Virus record (IMG/VR): IMGVR_UViG_3300020221_000074
Span: 1 to 31,035 of that record
Reading direction: 5' to 3' (one strand)
Source of the DNA: a virus
Length of the DNA stretch: 31,035 nucleotides
Positions 11,938-19,866 of this stretch are shown here, in pieces. A program made the translations under genes and the position numbers. How positions within the stretch are numbered: the stretch's first letter is position 1; each line of letters opens with the position of its first letter. Under the pieces are notes generated by a model. The model was not told the origin of the DNA. It searched no databases and saw nothing but the letters and a program-made list of their open reading frames with translations.

Positions 11938-14275
11938 CCGTATCGACTTCCAGCGCGCTGAACTGTACCGTACCGGTCAGTTTCTTATCGACTTCATTGT
12001 AATTGTCTATGAACAAGCGCGGAGATTTGATAAGCACATCTACATTATCCATCTGAAGCATCTTGCTTTTCATGCCCACTTTTCTCGCAGAGCGGGAAAC
12101 CTTCAAAAGCCAGTTGTATACCTCCATCGGGTTGTTGTCGCGGCTGTGTCCTATTTTGATTTGCAAGTTCCACTGCCGTTTGCTGATCGTTCTGGACACT
12201 CCCACCATGACCGTCGCTGAAATCAGCGGCGTAACGGTATTATCGCTTGTTCCCAGCCTGAGACGGTAAGCCAATTCATTCTCATCCTGTACATCCAGCT
12301 TGACCTTGTTGATCGGACTGCTGAATGCAACGTCCGCAGGCGTCCAGCTCGATGTGCCTACATCCTTTCCAGCCTGGTAATCGATCTCTACCGTTGTATT
12401 CTGTCCCAAATTCTTGGAGATCAGGTCGAGTCCTTCGTAGAATTTGGGAGATTGAAATGCCCCAAAATCATGGACGGTGGAAACAACGTAGCCGCTCCAC
12501 ACGTAGCGGGTGTCTGTATCCCTGAAGGGTAGCAACCCGTTGTCCGGCTGGTCGATATGGATCAGGTCGTTTCCGCAATTGATCCACAAACGCGCAGGCG
12601 AGGTTGTTCCGTTCTGGCTCTGATACCACACGTTCCTGACCCGTATGCCTGATTTCCATGCCCGCCACATCTCGTGCCAGGTCATCTTCTTCGAATCGAA
12701 GAACCAAACCGAACTTGTTCCTGTTGTCCCTGCGTCTACACCCTTATAAAATCCGCCCAACCCGGCGCAGTATGCCGAGTCCACACCCTGCCGTCCTTCC
12801 GGCATTCCCACGCCCTGCCAAAGTCCGATGTCCTGGTGCATCAGCCCGGACATGAATTCTGTCGAATAGGAGAATGCGTAATACAAAAATCCGCCCATGC
12901 TGAGAAGCGGCATATATGCCGCGTTCTCGATCACCGCATTCAACCCCGTATTCTCTCTTTGAATGAGTTCGTTTGCAAACAACGAATCATAATAAATGGA
13001 ATATAAGTCCTTCTGAGTCCTGGCAAACACCTTGTCGTCGTGCATTTCCATGCCGACGATATCGAAGCCCTTCTCGAAACTCCAGGTATCTGCCGGAACC
13101 AGATCGGTATTATATGCGGTTACAGGTGCGCGTTTGACGCAATATGTATCGCCGGCAGCCGCCGCGTTCCTGGCCATGAATATCTGCGCCCCCACTGTCG
13201 GAAAGGTGCCTGCCATGATCAGGTCGGCTTTATTCGTGGCGGTCGCATCCAGGTTCAACTGCGGCGCGCCGCCGTTGTGGTCGAACTGCATAATGGCGGT
13301 ATTGCCTGCGCCTGTTCCCATTGCAAACCAGCCCAGGTTGTTCGATACAGCCACCGATTTTACAATGCCCGATATGGCGTCGCCGGTTGGAGAAACTGTT
13401 GCCCAGGCATCCGTAGTTTCATTCCATAATTTGATGACGGAGTTTCCAGTGGATGGCTGTGAAACGGCATACATGTTCGTGCCGATCTGCATCGGATGCC
13501 ACTTCACATCCGTATCCGCATCGGACAGCAGGTAATATGGCTTGAAATCTGCGGCCAGCCATGTAGTCGAAGACGGGTTCGAAATATAATACCCGCCTGT
13601 ACTACCGGCATCCACCCCGATTTCCCAGTGTGAAGTACCGTCGTCACCGGACGCGCCGTAGATCACCAGCCAGTGGCTCGAAAAAGCTTGGGTGGTCGCC
13701 CAGTCGAAAGTCACAAATTCATCCAGTGTGTCCGTAATATCGGAAACTGTCTTTGTCACAGTCTTTGCCACCGCGCCGTTTGGCAGACCGCCGCTGTTTG
13801 CCCGTATCTCGAAGGTCAATGTTCCAGGTGTGCCGCGCCTGCGAATCAATAGGTTGACCATATCGAAGGTAGCCGCGCCTGTAGGCTGGACTGCCACAGC
13901 ACGATTCGAACCGGTCAGCGCGATCCATTTGACGGAACCGGGCATGGATTGTTCGCGCGTCCTACCCAATCCTGTGCTGATCTTCCATAATGATTGCAAA
14001 AAGAGTTTTTTAGGAAATTTAGTTACAACTCCGCCGCTTTCCCTGAAACGAGTCTGATCCTCATAATAGAACTCCCCCAATGCGCCGCCTTCCCAGGTTT
14101 CTTGCTCGAATTCGGAAAAGATCGAGTCGCCGCGTTTGAACCTCCCACCGCCGCTGCCCGACGACAGAGTGGAACCCGATTGCGGAAATTCATAGATGGA
14201 ACTAAGTCCCCCATCCAACTTCAGGTCATAGACCTCCGAGCCGTCTTTGAATAGAAGATCGTTCTTGATTATCAT
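11918..14275 (-). CDS. Large tail protein, probable tail hub/tube (T7 gp12-like size and place)
   Basis: A 785-residue beta-rich protein. Repeated stretches such as WLVIYGASGDDGTSHWEIG, NMYAVSQPSTGNSVIKLW, LGWFAMGTGAGNTAIMQFD and FLYYAFSYSTEFMSG suggest beta-propeller-type blades. Tail tube/hub proteins of short-tailed phages such as T7 gp12 have similar length and often a propeller. I do not see a lysozyme or cleavage motif. Start ATG 14275 overlaps the preceding stop (ATGA), and the stop lies 20 bases inside the next gene. Role inferred from size, fold impression and position after the adaptor-like gene. Confidence 0.6.
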   Translation of the reverse strand: MIIKNDLLFKDGSEVYDLKLDGGLSSIYEFPQSGSTLSSGSGGGRFKRGDSIFSEFEQETWEGGALGEFYYEDQTRFRESGGVVTKFPKKLFLQSLWKISTGLGRTREQSMPGSVKWIALTGSNRAVAVQPTGAATFDMVNLLIRRRGTPGTLTFEIRANSGGLPNGAVAKTVTKTVSDITDTLDEFVTFDWATTQAFSSHWLVIYGASGDDGTSHWEIGVDAGSTGGYYISNPSSTTWLAADFKPYYLLSDADTDVKWHPMQIGTNMYAVSQPSTGNSVIKLWNETTDAWATVSPTGDAISGIVKSVAVSNNLGWFAMGTGAGNTAIMQFDHNGGAPQLNLDATATNKADLIMAGTFPTVGAQIFMARNAAAAGDTYCVKRAPVTAYNTDLVPADTWSFEKGFDIVGMEMHDDKVFARTQKDLYSIYYDSLFANELIQRENTGLNAVIENAAYMPLLSMGGFLYYAFSYSTEFMSGLMHQDIGLWQGVGMPEGRQGVDSAYCAGLGGFYKGVDAGTTGTSSVWFFDSKKMTWHEMWRAWKSGIRVRNVWYQSQNGTTSPARLWINCGNDLIHIDQPDNGLLPFRDTDTRYVWSGYVVSTVHDFGAFQSPKFYEGLDLISKNLGQNTTVEIDYQAGKDVGTSSWTPADVAFSSPINKVKLDVQDENELAYRLRLGTSDNTVTPLISATVMVGVSRTISKRQWNLQIKIGHSRDNNPMEVYNWLLKVSRSARKVGMKSKMLQMDNVDVLIKSPRLFIDNYNEVDKKLTGTVQFSALEVDTDDDIKY

Positions 14276-15162
14276 GCCAACTCAATGGGAGGAAACTCAT
14301 CGCTTGCAATGCCTTTTCCGAAATCGAAGGTCTTGTTCCTTATTGCGGGTGCGCGCTGCGGGTGTTCGATCTTTGCCAGATCGAGTAACCCGGCCGCTTT
14401 GCGTTCTGCGCCAAGCCAGAATTCGTCCCCGCCCTCATTGCGCTGGTTATACCAGTCGGTAATCTTGTACCTGAAAGCGGCCTTGATCTGGGCATATTGC
14501 AGAGTGGGGGAAATGGTCGAGTTATAAGCTGTCAGTTTGGCGTGAAAATCTCTGTACCAAAGTTGTAATTTATATCCAGCGGCGTATTGAGCTATAATCA
14601 ACGTATGAGCCGTTCCAGCCGCCGCCGGAATAACATCATACTTGACGGGTGCCCAACGGTTGTCATTCGCGTCTGTGGTAATCCTTTGAATTTCAACGGC
14701 ATATAAATTCTCTTTGGTGATTCCCAGAGGCAGGGTGTATTCAGTCTGGTTTGCAGCTGTGGTCAGGCTGGTATCCACCAGTTCCAGGCGCCCCAAGTCG
14801 GAGATTACTTCGTTCGCCATGACGATCATTTGCTGTAAAGGCACAAGGTCTGAGACAATGACGATTCTGTCTCCTGAAGCGACAGCCGCCGTAAAAGCGT
14901 CTGTGGTAAAACGATAATTCGCCTCGTCGTAGGCGGATATTCTCTGATATTCACCCTGGGGAGCCGCACCCGCTCCGGCCGCATCGTGTTCCACGAACGC
15001 CGTCCAACGTTTTGCAAAATCCTCCAGCGGGGGTTCTTCGTCGCTGGCATACAGACTGTTCTCTATCGTGGACGAAGAACCCCCGCTGGCCAAAAACGGC
15101 TCGTTCGCCAGTCCGAGATCGATATATCCGTCAAGCAAGAGATTACCCAATGTTTTAGCCAT
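14272..15162 (-). CDS. Probable head-tail adaptor-like structural protein
   Basis: A 296-residue protein. The N-terminal ~50 residues are variable; the middle has QTEYTLPLGITKENLYAVEIQ and LIIAQYAAGYKLQLWYRDFH, strand pairs often seen in phage adaptor and tail-assembly proteins. The C-terminal helix block (ALIKAAFRYKITDWYNQ-type, AERKAAGLLDLAKIE) would fit a connector. It directly precedes the large tail protein with an ATGA overlap, like gp11-gp12 in T7. No enzymatic motif. Function inferred from order and composition. Confidence 0.5.
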   Translation of the reverse strand: MAKTLGNLLLDGYIDLGLANEPFLASGGSSSTIENSLYASDEEPPLEDFAKRWTAFVEHDAAGAGAAPQGEYQRISAYDEANYRFTTDAFTAAVASGDRIVIVSDLVPLQQMIVMANEVISDLGRLELVDTSLTTAANQTEYTLPLGITKENLYAVEIQRITTDANDNRWAPVKYDVIPAAAGTAHTLIIAQYAAGYKLQLWYRDFHAKLTAYNSTISPTLQYAQIKAAFRYKITDWYNQRNEGGDEFWLGAERKAAGLLDLAKIEHPQRAPAIRNKTFDFGKGIASDEFPPIELA

Positions 15163-15457
15163 ATTTCAGCCTTCTCTTTTTTCTTCGCCTTTCGAATGCT
15201 TCCCACGCTTCCGCATACTCCCTGGACGAGCCAAATGTATAAGTATGACCGGGTTCGATATCGGTTCGCTCCACTTCGTTCACTACTGCGTCGAGGTCGT
15301 ATTGTTCCTTTATCTCTTTCCCGATCTCCGGGTCTTTGACTGTGAACATGCCGTTCCTGCCGTAGCGGTAGAACTTCTTGCCGACTTGTAAACCTTTTTT
15401 GCCGGCGTTGTTATTTACAACTTCGTAGACGCGCTTCTTAGCCAATCTGAGTTCCAT
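15155..15457 (-). CDS. Small basic protein of the capsid-tail junction
   Basis: A 100-residue protein with basic ends (RLAKKRVYEVV at the start, ERRRKKRRLKYG at the end) and an acidic middle. Not recognised. It overlaps neighbours on both sides by 8 and 20 bases, so it is part of a tightly coupled run. A DNA-contact or head-completion role is possible but unsupported. Confidence 0.55.
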   Translation of the reverse strand: MELRLAKKRVYEVVNNNAGKKGLQVGKKFYRYGRNGMFTVKDPEIGKEIKEQYDLDAVVNEVERTDIEPGHTYTFGSSREYAEAWEAFERRRKKRRLKYG

Positions 15458-15734
15458 GCGGTATGTCGCCGCCTACGAAATTTCTGACAAATGCGGCGTG
15501 TTGGCGGTCTTTTTCGCTGATGGGCAGGGGTTCGGGAACGATTTCCGAAGCCAAAGTTCCGGCTGCGTCAACCCATTCGCACCATACCTTCGATTCTCCG
15601 AGAACTCCATTCGCGCGCTGAAGATGCATTGCGCCATGATTACCGTCATGCCCCATGTCTTTCTCGCAGGACAAGTTGTCCGGCTGCCCCCCTAGATCCA
15701 TCGAATGTTTATTGATATGTCCACATGCGCTCAT
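15438..15734 (-). CDS. Small Cys/His-rich protein, possible zinc binding
   Basis: A 98-residue protein whose first 40 residues contain CGH (4-6), a Cys at about 23 in LSCEKDMGHDG, and several His (HDGNHGAMH). Spacing is not a textbook finger, but metal binding is plausible. AAAGGAAATAAA before ATG 15734 is a good ribosome-binding site, and only one base separates it from the upstream glycosyltransferase-like gene. Function unknown. Confidence 0.55.
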   Translation of the reverse strand: MSACGHINKHSMDLGGQPDNLSCEKDMGHDGNHGAMHLQRANGVLGESKVWCEWVDAAGTLASEIVPEPLPISEKDRQHAAFVRNFVGGDIPHGTQIG

Positions 15735-15735
15735 T

Positions 15736-16428
15736 TTATTTCCTTTCGAGTATTTCGAATATGTCGGCGCGAGGATAAACCTCCAATGCGCCTCCTATGG
15801 TACAGTTGTAGATCGGGACGGGACTGCATCGCTTCGCCATTTTATGAAGGGTCAGCATGTTCCCGTTATCCATCGCTGTTTTGTCGGTTGTGTCCCGTGT
15901 ATAGTTTGGAATGGCGTGGTTTTTGTTCACATCCGGCGTATATCCCAGGTCGCATCCAAGCAGGTAGATTTCAGAATATCCAAGCATAACTCCAAGCTGG
16001 ATCATCGCGGACATCCCGCCGAAGGCTGTACAAAGCGTCGGGAAGTGCCAGGACTGGGTGGCTTTGTAGTTGTCCCACTGGTACGCCGAATCCTTGCATT
16101 TTTTCAACCAGGTGACATTGGGTACGTCCCCAACCCCGCTTGGCAGGTATTCGTGCAAACAATGGGTTTTGGGATAACCTTCCCTGAATTGCTCCCACAG
16201 GAACAATTTGCATCCGTGCCGTACAGCCCACTCGATTTCATCCTTCCAACTCATCCGGTCGTATGAATTATAGTCGATCTTGAAATAATGCGTGGGGATG
16301 AAGTCCCATTGGTGGAAGTCGGAAATCCGGTTCCACTTGTTCATCACCATTACATCCTCGCTTTTCAGCAGGTTCATGGGTGTGTCTTTCAGGGATGGGC
16401 CGCTTCCGACTAGAAATATCCTGGACAT
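15736..16428 (-). CDS. GT42/DUF115-like glycosyltransferase-fold protein (copy 1)
   Basis: A 230-residue protein. GSGPSL (8-13) is the nucleotide-binding loop of the sialyltransferase-like (GT42) and DUF115/MptE-like families. DVMVMNKWNRI follows as the second strand. GYSEIYLLGCDLGY (150-163) is the family's later strand motif, and NH (170-171) followed by NYT gives a candidate catalytic His171. IYNCTIGGALEVY closes the fold. Enzymes of this fold transfer sugars from CMP- or other nucleotide donors; DUF115 members modify flagellin or surface sugars. The start forms TAATG with the upstream paralogue's stop. Donor and acceptor are unknown. Possible roles are virion glycosylation or change of host surface sugars. 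Confidence 0.7.
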   Translation of the reverse strand: MSRIFLVGSGPSLKDTPMNLLKSEDVMVMNKWNRISDFHQWDFIPTHYFKIDYNSYDRMSWKDEIEWAVRHGCKLFLWEQFREGYPKTHCLHEYLPSGVGDVPNVTWLKKCKDSAYQWDNYKATQSWHFPTLCTAFGGMSAMIQLGVMLGYSEIYLLGCDLGYTPDVNKNHAIPNYTRDTTDKTAMDNGNMLTLHKMAKRCSPVPIYNCTIGGALEVYPRADIFEILERK

Positions 16429-17066
16429 TAGAACAATTTCTCCAATACAACCCGCTCGTAGGCTTCCAAAGTACCGCCTACTCCCGCGTTGTATATCTTT
16501 ACCGGACTTGATCGAGCCGCAACCATGTGCGCGGCCAGAATATCCATGTTGTTGTATCTTGGGCTGCGCATTCCGGCTGTGTAGTTATCGTCGAAGTGGT
16601 TCTGTTTCTCTTTATAATCGAGATCGCATCCCACAAGATAAATAGGCCCGAAACCCCGCTGTACCGCTATCTGTATTGCAACATTCACGCTTGAACCAAA
16701 ACCGCAGAGCAGGGGGAAGTGCCATAAGTGGGGGCTGTCCTGTTCGTCGAAGTGTTTAAGGTGATGCGTGCAAGAGGCAATGGCGTGAAAGTTCCTGTTT
16801 CTGTCCAATTCCTGCATTCCTTTCAAGAACCATACGTTTGCCCAGACCTCGCATTTCAGATCTTCGATGTGCAGGCGCAGGTCTTCGACATAATTCAATG
16901 GAGATTGGGTTGCGGCTTCTTCTGCACGGACGTAGAATTTTGGCCTCCATTTTGTGTAGGGATATATAAGGCTGATGGAATTCACTCCAAAACACGCCTC
17001 GTTTTGTAAAAGTTCTAAGTTCGTACTAGCGAGGCTTTTACCGTTTCCAACGACAAAGCACCGCAT
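16428..17066 (-). CDS. GT42/DUF115-like glycosyltransferase-fold protein (copy 2)
   Basis: A 212-residue diverged paralogue of the next gene downstream. It shows the same landmarks in order: GNGKSL (7-12), ACFGVNSISLIYP, GFGSSVNVAIQIAV, PIYLVGCDLDY (141-151), NH (156-157) with NYT four residues on, and KIYNAGVGGTLEAY. The Pro of the GxGPSL loop is replaced by Lys. The shared NH-x3-NYT block makes a functional His likely. GGATGG lies just before ATG 17066. The two genes are coupled through TAATG. A tandem duplication followed by strong divergence suggests two different sugars or acceptors, or a heterodimer. Confidence 0.68.
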   Translation of the reverse strand: MRCFVVGNGKSLASTNLELLQNEACFGVNSISLIYPYTKWRPKFYVRAEEAATQSPLNYVEDLRLHIEDLKCEVWANVWFLKGMQELDRNRNFHAIASCTHHLKHFDEQDSPHLWHFPLLCGFGSSVNVAIQIAVQRGFGPIYLVGCDLDYKEKQNHFDDNYTAGMRSPRYNNMDILAAHMVAARSSPVKIYNAGVGGTLEAYERVVLEKLF

Positions 17067-17233
17067 ATTCCATCCGCCTTTCTCAGCAGTCTTTTGCTGT
17101 AATTCTCAGCCAGTGTTCTGGTTCTGAACGGACCTTGTTTTGTCAGACGGGCGTACTTGCCGCGATATACGTAAACAATATATATCTTCCTGCCATTCAG
17201 AAAATCCTTTTTAATGCTTGTGCCAAAGAGCAT
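17015..17233 (-). CDS. Small basic protein, tentative
   Basis: A 72-residue basic protein (KIYIVYVYRGKYARLTKQG, then TRTLAENYSKRLLRKAD). It fills the space between two better-supported genes and overlaps them by 52 and 37 bases, which is more than is usual here. AGGA lies 5 bases before ATG 17233. The strand-then-helix pattern looks protein-like rather than random. Function unknown. Confidence 0.45.
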   Translation of the reverse strand: MLFGTSIKKDFLNGRKIYIVYVYRGKYARLTKQGPFRTRTLAENYSKRLLRKADGICGALSLETVKASLVRT

Positions 17234-17460
17234 TCGATCCTGTCTTTCCAGGTGGGAAATTGTCTTACCGTAGTTTGTCCTTTGTACTCGAATACACCGT
17301 CCCCAATGTGACGATAAATATGATCCGATACGCGTCTGCCCTTTCCATCCAGGATCGGATAGATCAGCATGTGATCGTTGTTGAGCGGATTACCCGTTAC
17401 CTCAGCGCCTTTTTCCTCGCCGTCTTTCGGGCCGCCTTTGAATTTTATGACAATTTGCAT
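17197..17460 (-). CDS. Small phage protein following the capsid module
   Basis: An 87-residue protein starting MQIVIKFKGGPKDGEE. The frame is open upstream to a TTG at 17496, but those codons are the GC-rich hairpin at 17469-17494, so I start at ATG 17460. No Shine-Dalgarno is visible there; expression may depend on read-through or hairpin state. The protein has a strand-rich pattern (MLIYPILDGKGRRVSDHIYR, then FEYKG) and a C-terminal helix. Function unknown. Confidence 0.5.
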   Translation of the reverse strand: MQIVIKFKGGPKDGEEKGAEVTGNPLNNDHMLIYPILDGKGRRVSDHIYRHIGDGVFEYKGQTTVRQFPTWKDRIECSLAQALKRIF

Positions 17461-17468
17461 TGTAAGAT

Positions 17469-17494
17469 GGGGCGGGCGATACATCGCCCGCCCC
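17469..17494 (-). terminator. Perfect GC-rich hairpin after the decoration gene
   Basis: GGGGCGGGCGAT (17469-17480) and ATCGCCCGCCCC (17483-17494) are perfect 12-base complements separated by two bases. It lies 8 bases beyond the stop of the decoration-protein gene in the direction of transcription. There is no U-tract after it, so it is better read as a partial terminator, mRNA 3'-end stabiliser or processing site that lets capsid transcripts outnumber tail transcripts. Confidence 0.55.
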
Positions 17495-17501
17495 AAGTCT
17501 A

Positions 17502-17942
17502 TTAGGTGGCTACGGTCATGGTTTGGCGGTGTCCGCCAGGGCCGGTTTGCAGAGCGTACACATACGTTCCGTTACAGCGTACACACACACCGCCACCGAT
17601 GATTTCGGAAGCAGTGGACAGTGCCACGCTGTCTGCGGCTGCATCATTAAACGTAATCAATGTGTCCGCCGCTACGGCTGCAACTGTGATGGCAACATCC
17701 GCCACAGCCACAAACTCGAATTCCCACGGCCCGTCAGCGATGGCGGGCAGGGTGAACGTCACGGCTGTGGTTGCGCCGTAGTTCGTAAATATCGCACCGG
17801 TATCTCCGGCAAGAACGGTATAAGCCGCCACCTTGTCGAAGTGTTTACGATAGAAGGACAGATTGGGAATCGCGCCGTATTCATCTACGGACACGTTGCG
17901 CCCAATCATATACATACCGTTGTTCGAAAAAAGTTTAGCCAT
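17502..17942 (-). CDS. Probable capsid decoration/head protein
   Basis: A 146-residue beta-rich protein (TAVTFTLPAIADGPWEFEFV, VADVAITVAAVAADTLITF), of the kind that follows major capsid genes and binds the outside of the head. AAGGAG lies 7 bases before ATG 17942. It begins 10 bases after the major capsid protein and ends just before a strong hairpin, so it shares the capsid transcript. No enzymatic motif. Name based on size, composition and position. Confidence 0.6.
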   Translation of the reverse strand: MAKLFSNNGMYMIGRNVSVDEYGAIPNLSFYRKHFDKVAAYTVLAGDTGAIFTNYGATTAVTFTLPAIADGPWEFEFVAVADVAITVAAVAADTLITFNDAAADSVALSTASEIIGGGVCVRCNGTYVYALQTGPGGHRQTMTVAT

Positions 17943-17952
17943 TTTGGTCTCC

Positions 17953-19161
17953 TTATGAGTCGCGGCCTAACGAGAATTCGCCGCGAATCAGGCGGTTTTC
18001 AGCATAGCGCGCCATTGCCCCGTACCATTTCCAGGCCAGAGAGACGAATGTATCGGCATATCCTTGTTTCTTGGGTCCGACAATCGTACCATAGCGCCCG
18101 TTGCCCATTTCGCTTGCGTAAACCAAAGCCAGCGATTGAGGCCCGCCGAATACGGCAGTACCGACAGAGTCGTTGTTATTGACAGCGACACCGACGGCGT
18201 GCGCAAAACGGAAGCCGCCGTTAGGTCCTTGTCCAATCGCGCCGACGGTTGTACCGCTGATGGACGAAACCTTGATCTGTTCATTGGTTGGATAGTGGGT
18301 ATTGCCTGTTTCCTCGGTGCCTACGTTCAACAGCATACCGACTGCAATACTTGTGCCGGAGGCAACAGTAAATGTCAAGTCGCCTGGGGCAATAGCTGTA
18401 GTGGCAACAGTAGTCGCAATGGCTGTGGCGTTGTCCGCTCCCGCGCCGAGGAAGGTCTTGGCCCACGGGCTGACTACGATGCGGAAGTTTCCAACCGATC
18501 CAAGTTCGTTGTTCAGTAGAATCTTCTGATTCTGATATTCGCCGATTGCGAGGATGACTGCCGAGGTGCGCAGATCGCTCCACATCTTAGGAGGCATGAT
18601 CACAATATGCTGAGGCCCATTGGGGGTCTCCCAGCCTGGAGCATGTGAGTCCATGAAATCGCCCATGACATCGTCGAAAGCGGTGATGCTGATCTCATTT
18701 GCGCCGGAGTTCAACAAAGCACGGGCAGCGGGGCGATAAACATTGCCTCCCTGCAAAGCCGCGTTCTGGGCTACGAGATCGACCGATTCCACCATATTCA
18801 GCCCCAATTTCTTGAAGCGAGCCGAGGCATAGGGGGTATAAGTTTGCATTAAAAGCAGTTCACTGTCCGTAATCGCATTGATACGGGAAGTGGGGGTCAC
18901 AGAAACCGTGCCGTCAGACAACTGTACGGGTGTGACATCATAGACCTGTGAAATCGTGCCGGTCACAGGTTCCAAGTCGTTCAGGAAGGGTAAAACTACG
19001 CTTGAACCGCGAAACAGTTCAGACTGCGGTTTATCGAAAACCGCATCGTCCGCCAACTGGCTGTAAAGCCAGGCTGGTTCAGCCGCTTGAAGATAATCTT
19101 CGACGTACTGCGCCCGAATCGAACTGTCGAGTTCGGTAGTTGTGTTATAGCCGCTGGCCAT
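17953..19161 (-). CDS. Major capsid protein, N4-gp56-like
   Basis: A 402-residue protein. The N terminus (TTTELDSSIRAQYVEDYLQAA, then PAWLYSQLADD), the GSSVVLPFLNDLEPVTGTIS segment, and SRINAITDSELLLMQTYTPYA closely follow the N4-gp56 family of HK97-fold capsid proteins, which lack a large cleaved delta domain. A ~60-residue strand-rich insertion (GDLTFTVASGTSIAVGMLLN ... SSISGTTVGAIGQGPNGG, around residues 250-310) probably forms a surface-exposed domain. The end EMGNGRYGTIVGPKKQGYAD ... FVSLAWKWYGAMARY fits the family's C terminus. It follows the scaffold gene by 12 bases and would be the most abundant virion protein. Confidence 0.82.
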   Translation of the reverse strand: MASGYNTTTELDSSIRAQYVEDYLQAAEPAWLYSQLADDAVFDKPQSELFRGSSVVLPFLNDLEPVTGTISQVYDVTPVQLSDGTVSVTPTSRINAITDSELLLMQTYTPYASARFKKLGLNMVESVDLVAQNAALQGGNVYRPAARALLNSGANEISITAFDDVMGDFMDSHAPGWETPNGPQHIVIMPPKMWSDLRTSAVILAIGEYQNQKILLNNELGSVGNFRIVVSPWAKTFLGAGADNATAIATTVATTAIAPGDLTFTVASGTSIAVGMLLNVGTEETGNTHYPTNEQIKVSSISGTTVGAIGQGPNGGFRFAHAVGVAVNNNDSVGTAVFGGPQSLALVYASEMGNGRYGTIVGPKKQGYADTFVSLAWKWYGAMARYAENRLIRGEFSLGRDS

Positions 19162-19173
19162 TTTCTACTCCGA

Positions 19174-19815
19174 TTATTTTGTCGCCCTCAATTCCTTTAC
19201 CAATTCTGCACGGCGTTCCTTGTTATCTTTCGTAGGATTGTTTTGCAGTTCCGATAATTCGGCGGCAAGTTGATCCCGGTCGGGTTTTGCCGATAGAGGC
19301 CTGCCGTTCAACGACGGCGAGGTTTCGAGGGACGGGTTGGGTTTGGAGTCCAGACGTTTTTTGAGACGGAACGCCGCTGCTTCGAAGTGATCGAGATTTC
19401 GATACTCGCCCCTTAGAAGTGCAATCGTTTCCGAGTCTTTGGTGTCCAGACCGACATCTGCAATGATCTTCGCCCACCCATTCGCGTCCGCCGTTCCACT
19501 GCCTTGTGAAACAGGCTTCGAAACAGAGCTTTGTTCCAGGTCGCGCAGCCGCATTTCGAGTTTTACCTCCGGCGGTATTGCCACGCCCAGCGCTTCCAGC
19601 TCTGCCAGTCCGCCAACTGCCTTCTCCAACTTTGCGATGCGCTTGTCTTTGGTACTTTGTGCGATCTTCTCGAAGTCGGGTCGCAACAGTTCGGCGACTT
19701 GCTTTGCGAGTGCCTGCGAATCTATTGAAACTTTGCTGTCGGAAACCTCGTCCTTAAACGTGGGTGTTGGCACATCCTCGCTCACAACGGGTTCCCCGCT
19801 TTCCAATTCGGTCAT
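19174..19815 (-). CDS. Capsid scaffolding protein
   Basis: A 213-residue highly charged, helical protein with an acidic N terminus, a coiled-coil middle (about 30-100, with LAKQVAELLRPDFEKIAQSTK and KLEMRLRDLEQSS) and a basic helical C terminus (ERRAELVKELRATK) that would contact the capsid shell. Immediate upstream position to the major capsid gene is diagnostic for scaffolds. AGAAAGGAAAATAC gives a good ribosome-binding site before ATG 19815, and a promoter lies just upstream. No protease motif is seen. Confidence 0.72.
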   Translation of the reverse strand: MTELESGEPVVSEDVPTPTFKDEVSDSKVSIDSQALAKQVAELLRPDFEKIAQSTKDKRIAKLEKAVGGLAELEALGVAIPPEVKLEMRLRDLEQSSVSKPVSQGSGTADANGWAKIIADVGLDTKDSETIALLRGEYRNLDHFEAAAFRLKKRLDSKPNPSLETSPSLNGRPLSAKPDRDQLAAELSELQNNPTKDNKERRAELVKELRATK

Positions 19816-19838
19816 TGTATTTTCCTTTCTTTTTTTAC

Positions 19839-19866
19839 ATTATACACCAGTTTTTACTTTTGTCTA
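19839..19866 (-). promoter_or_regulatory. Promoter for the scaffold-capsid genes
   Basis: On the minus strand TAGACA (19866-19861), a 16-base spacer and TATAAT (19844-19839) form a strong sigma70-type promoter. Transcription would begin near 19832, giving a leader of about 17 bases that carries the scaffold Shine-Dalgarno. The -35 contains the stop codon of the giant virion gene. It sits in an AT-rich 48-base gap, the longest in this part of the operon. Confidence 0.6.
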
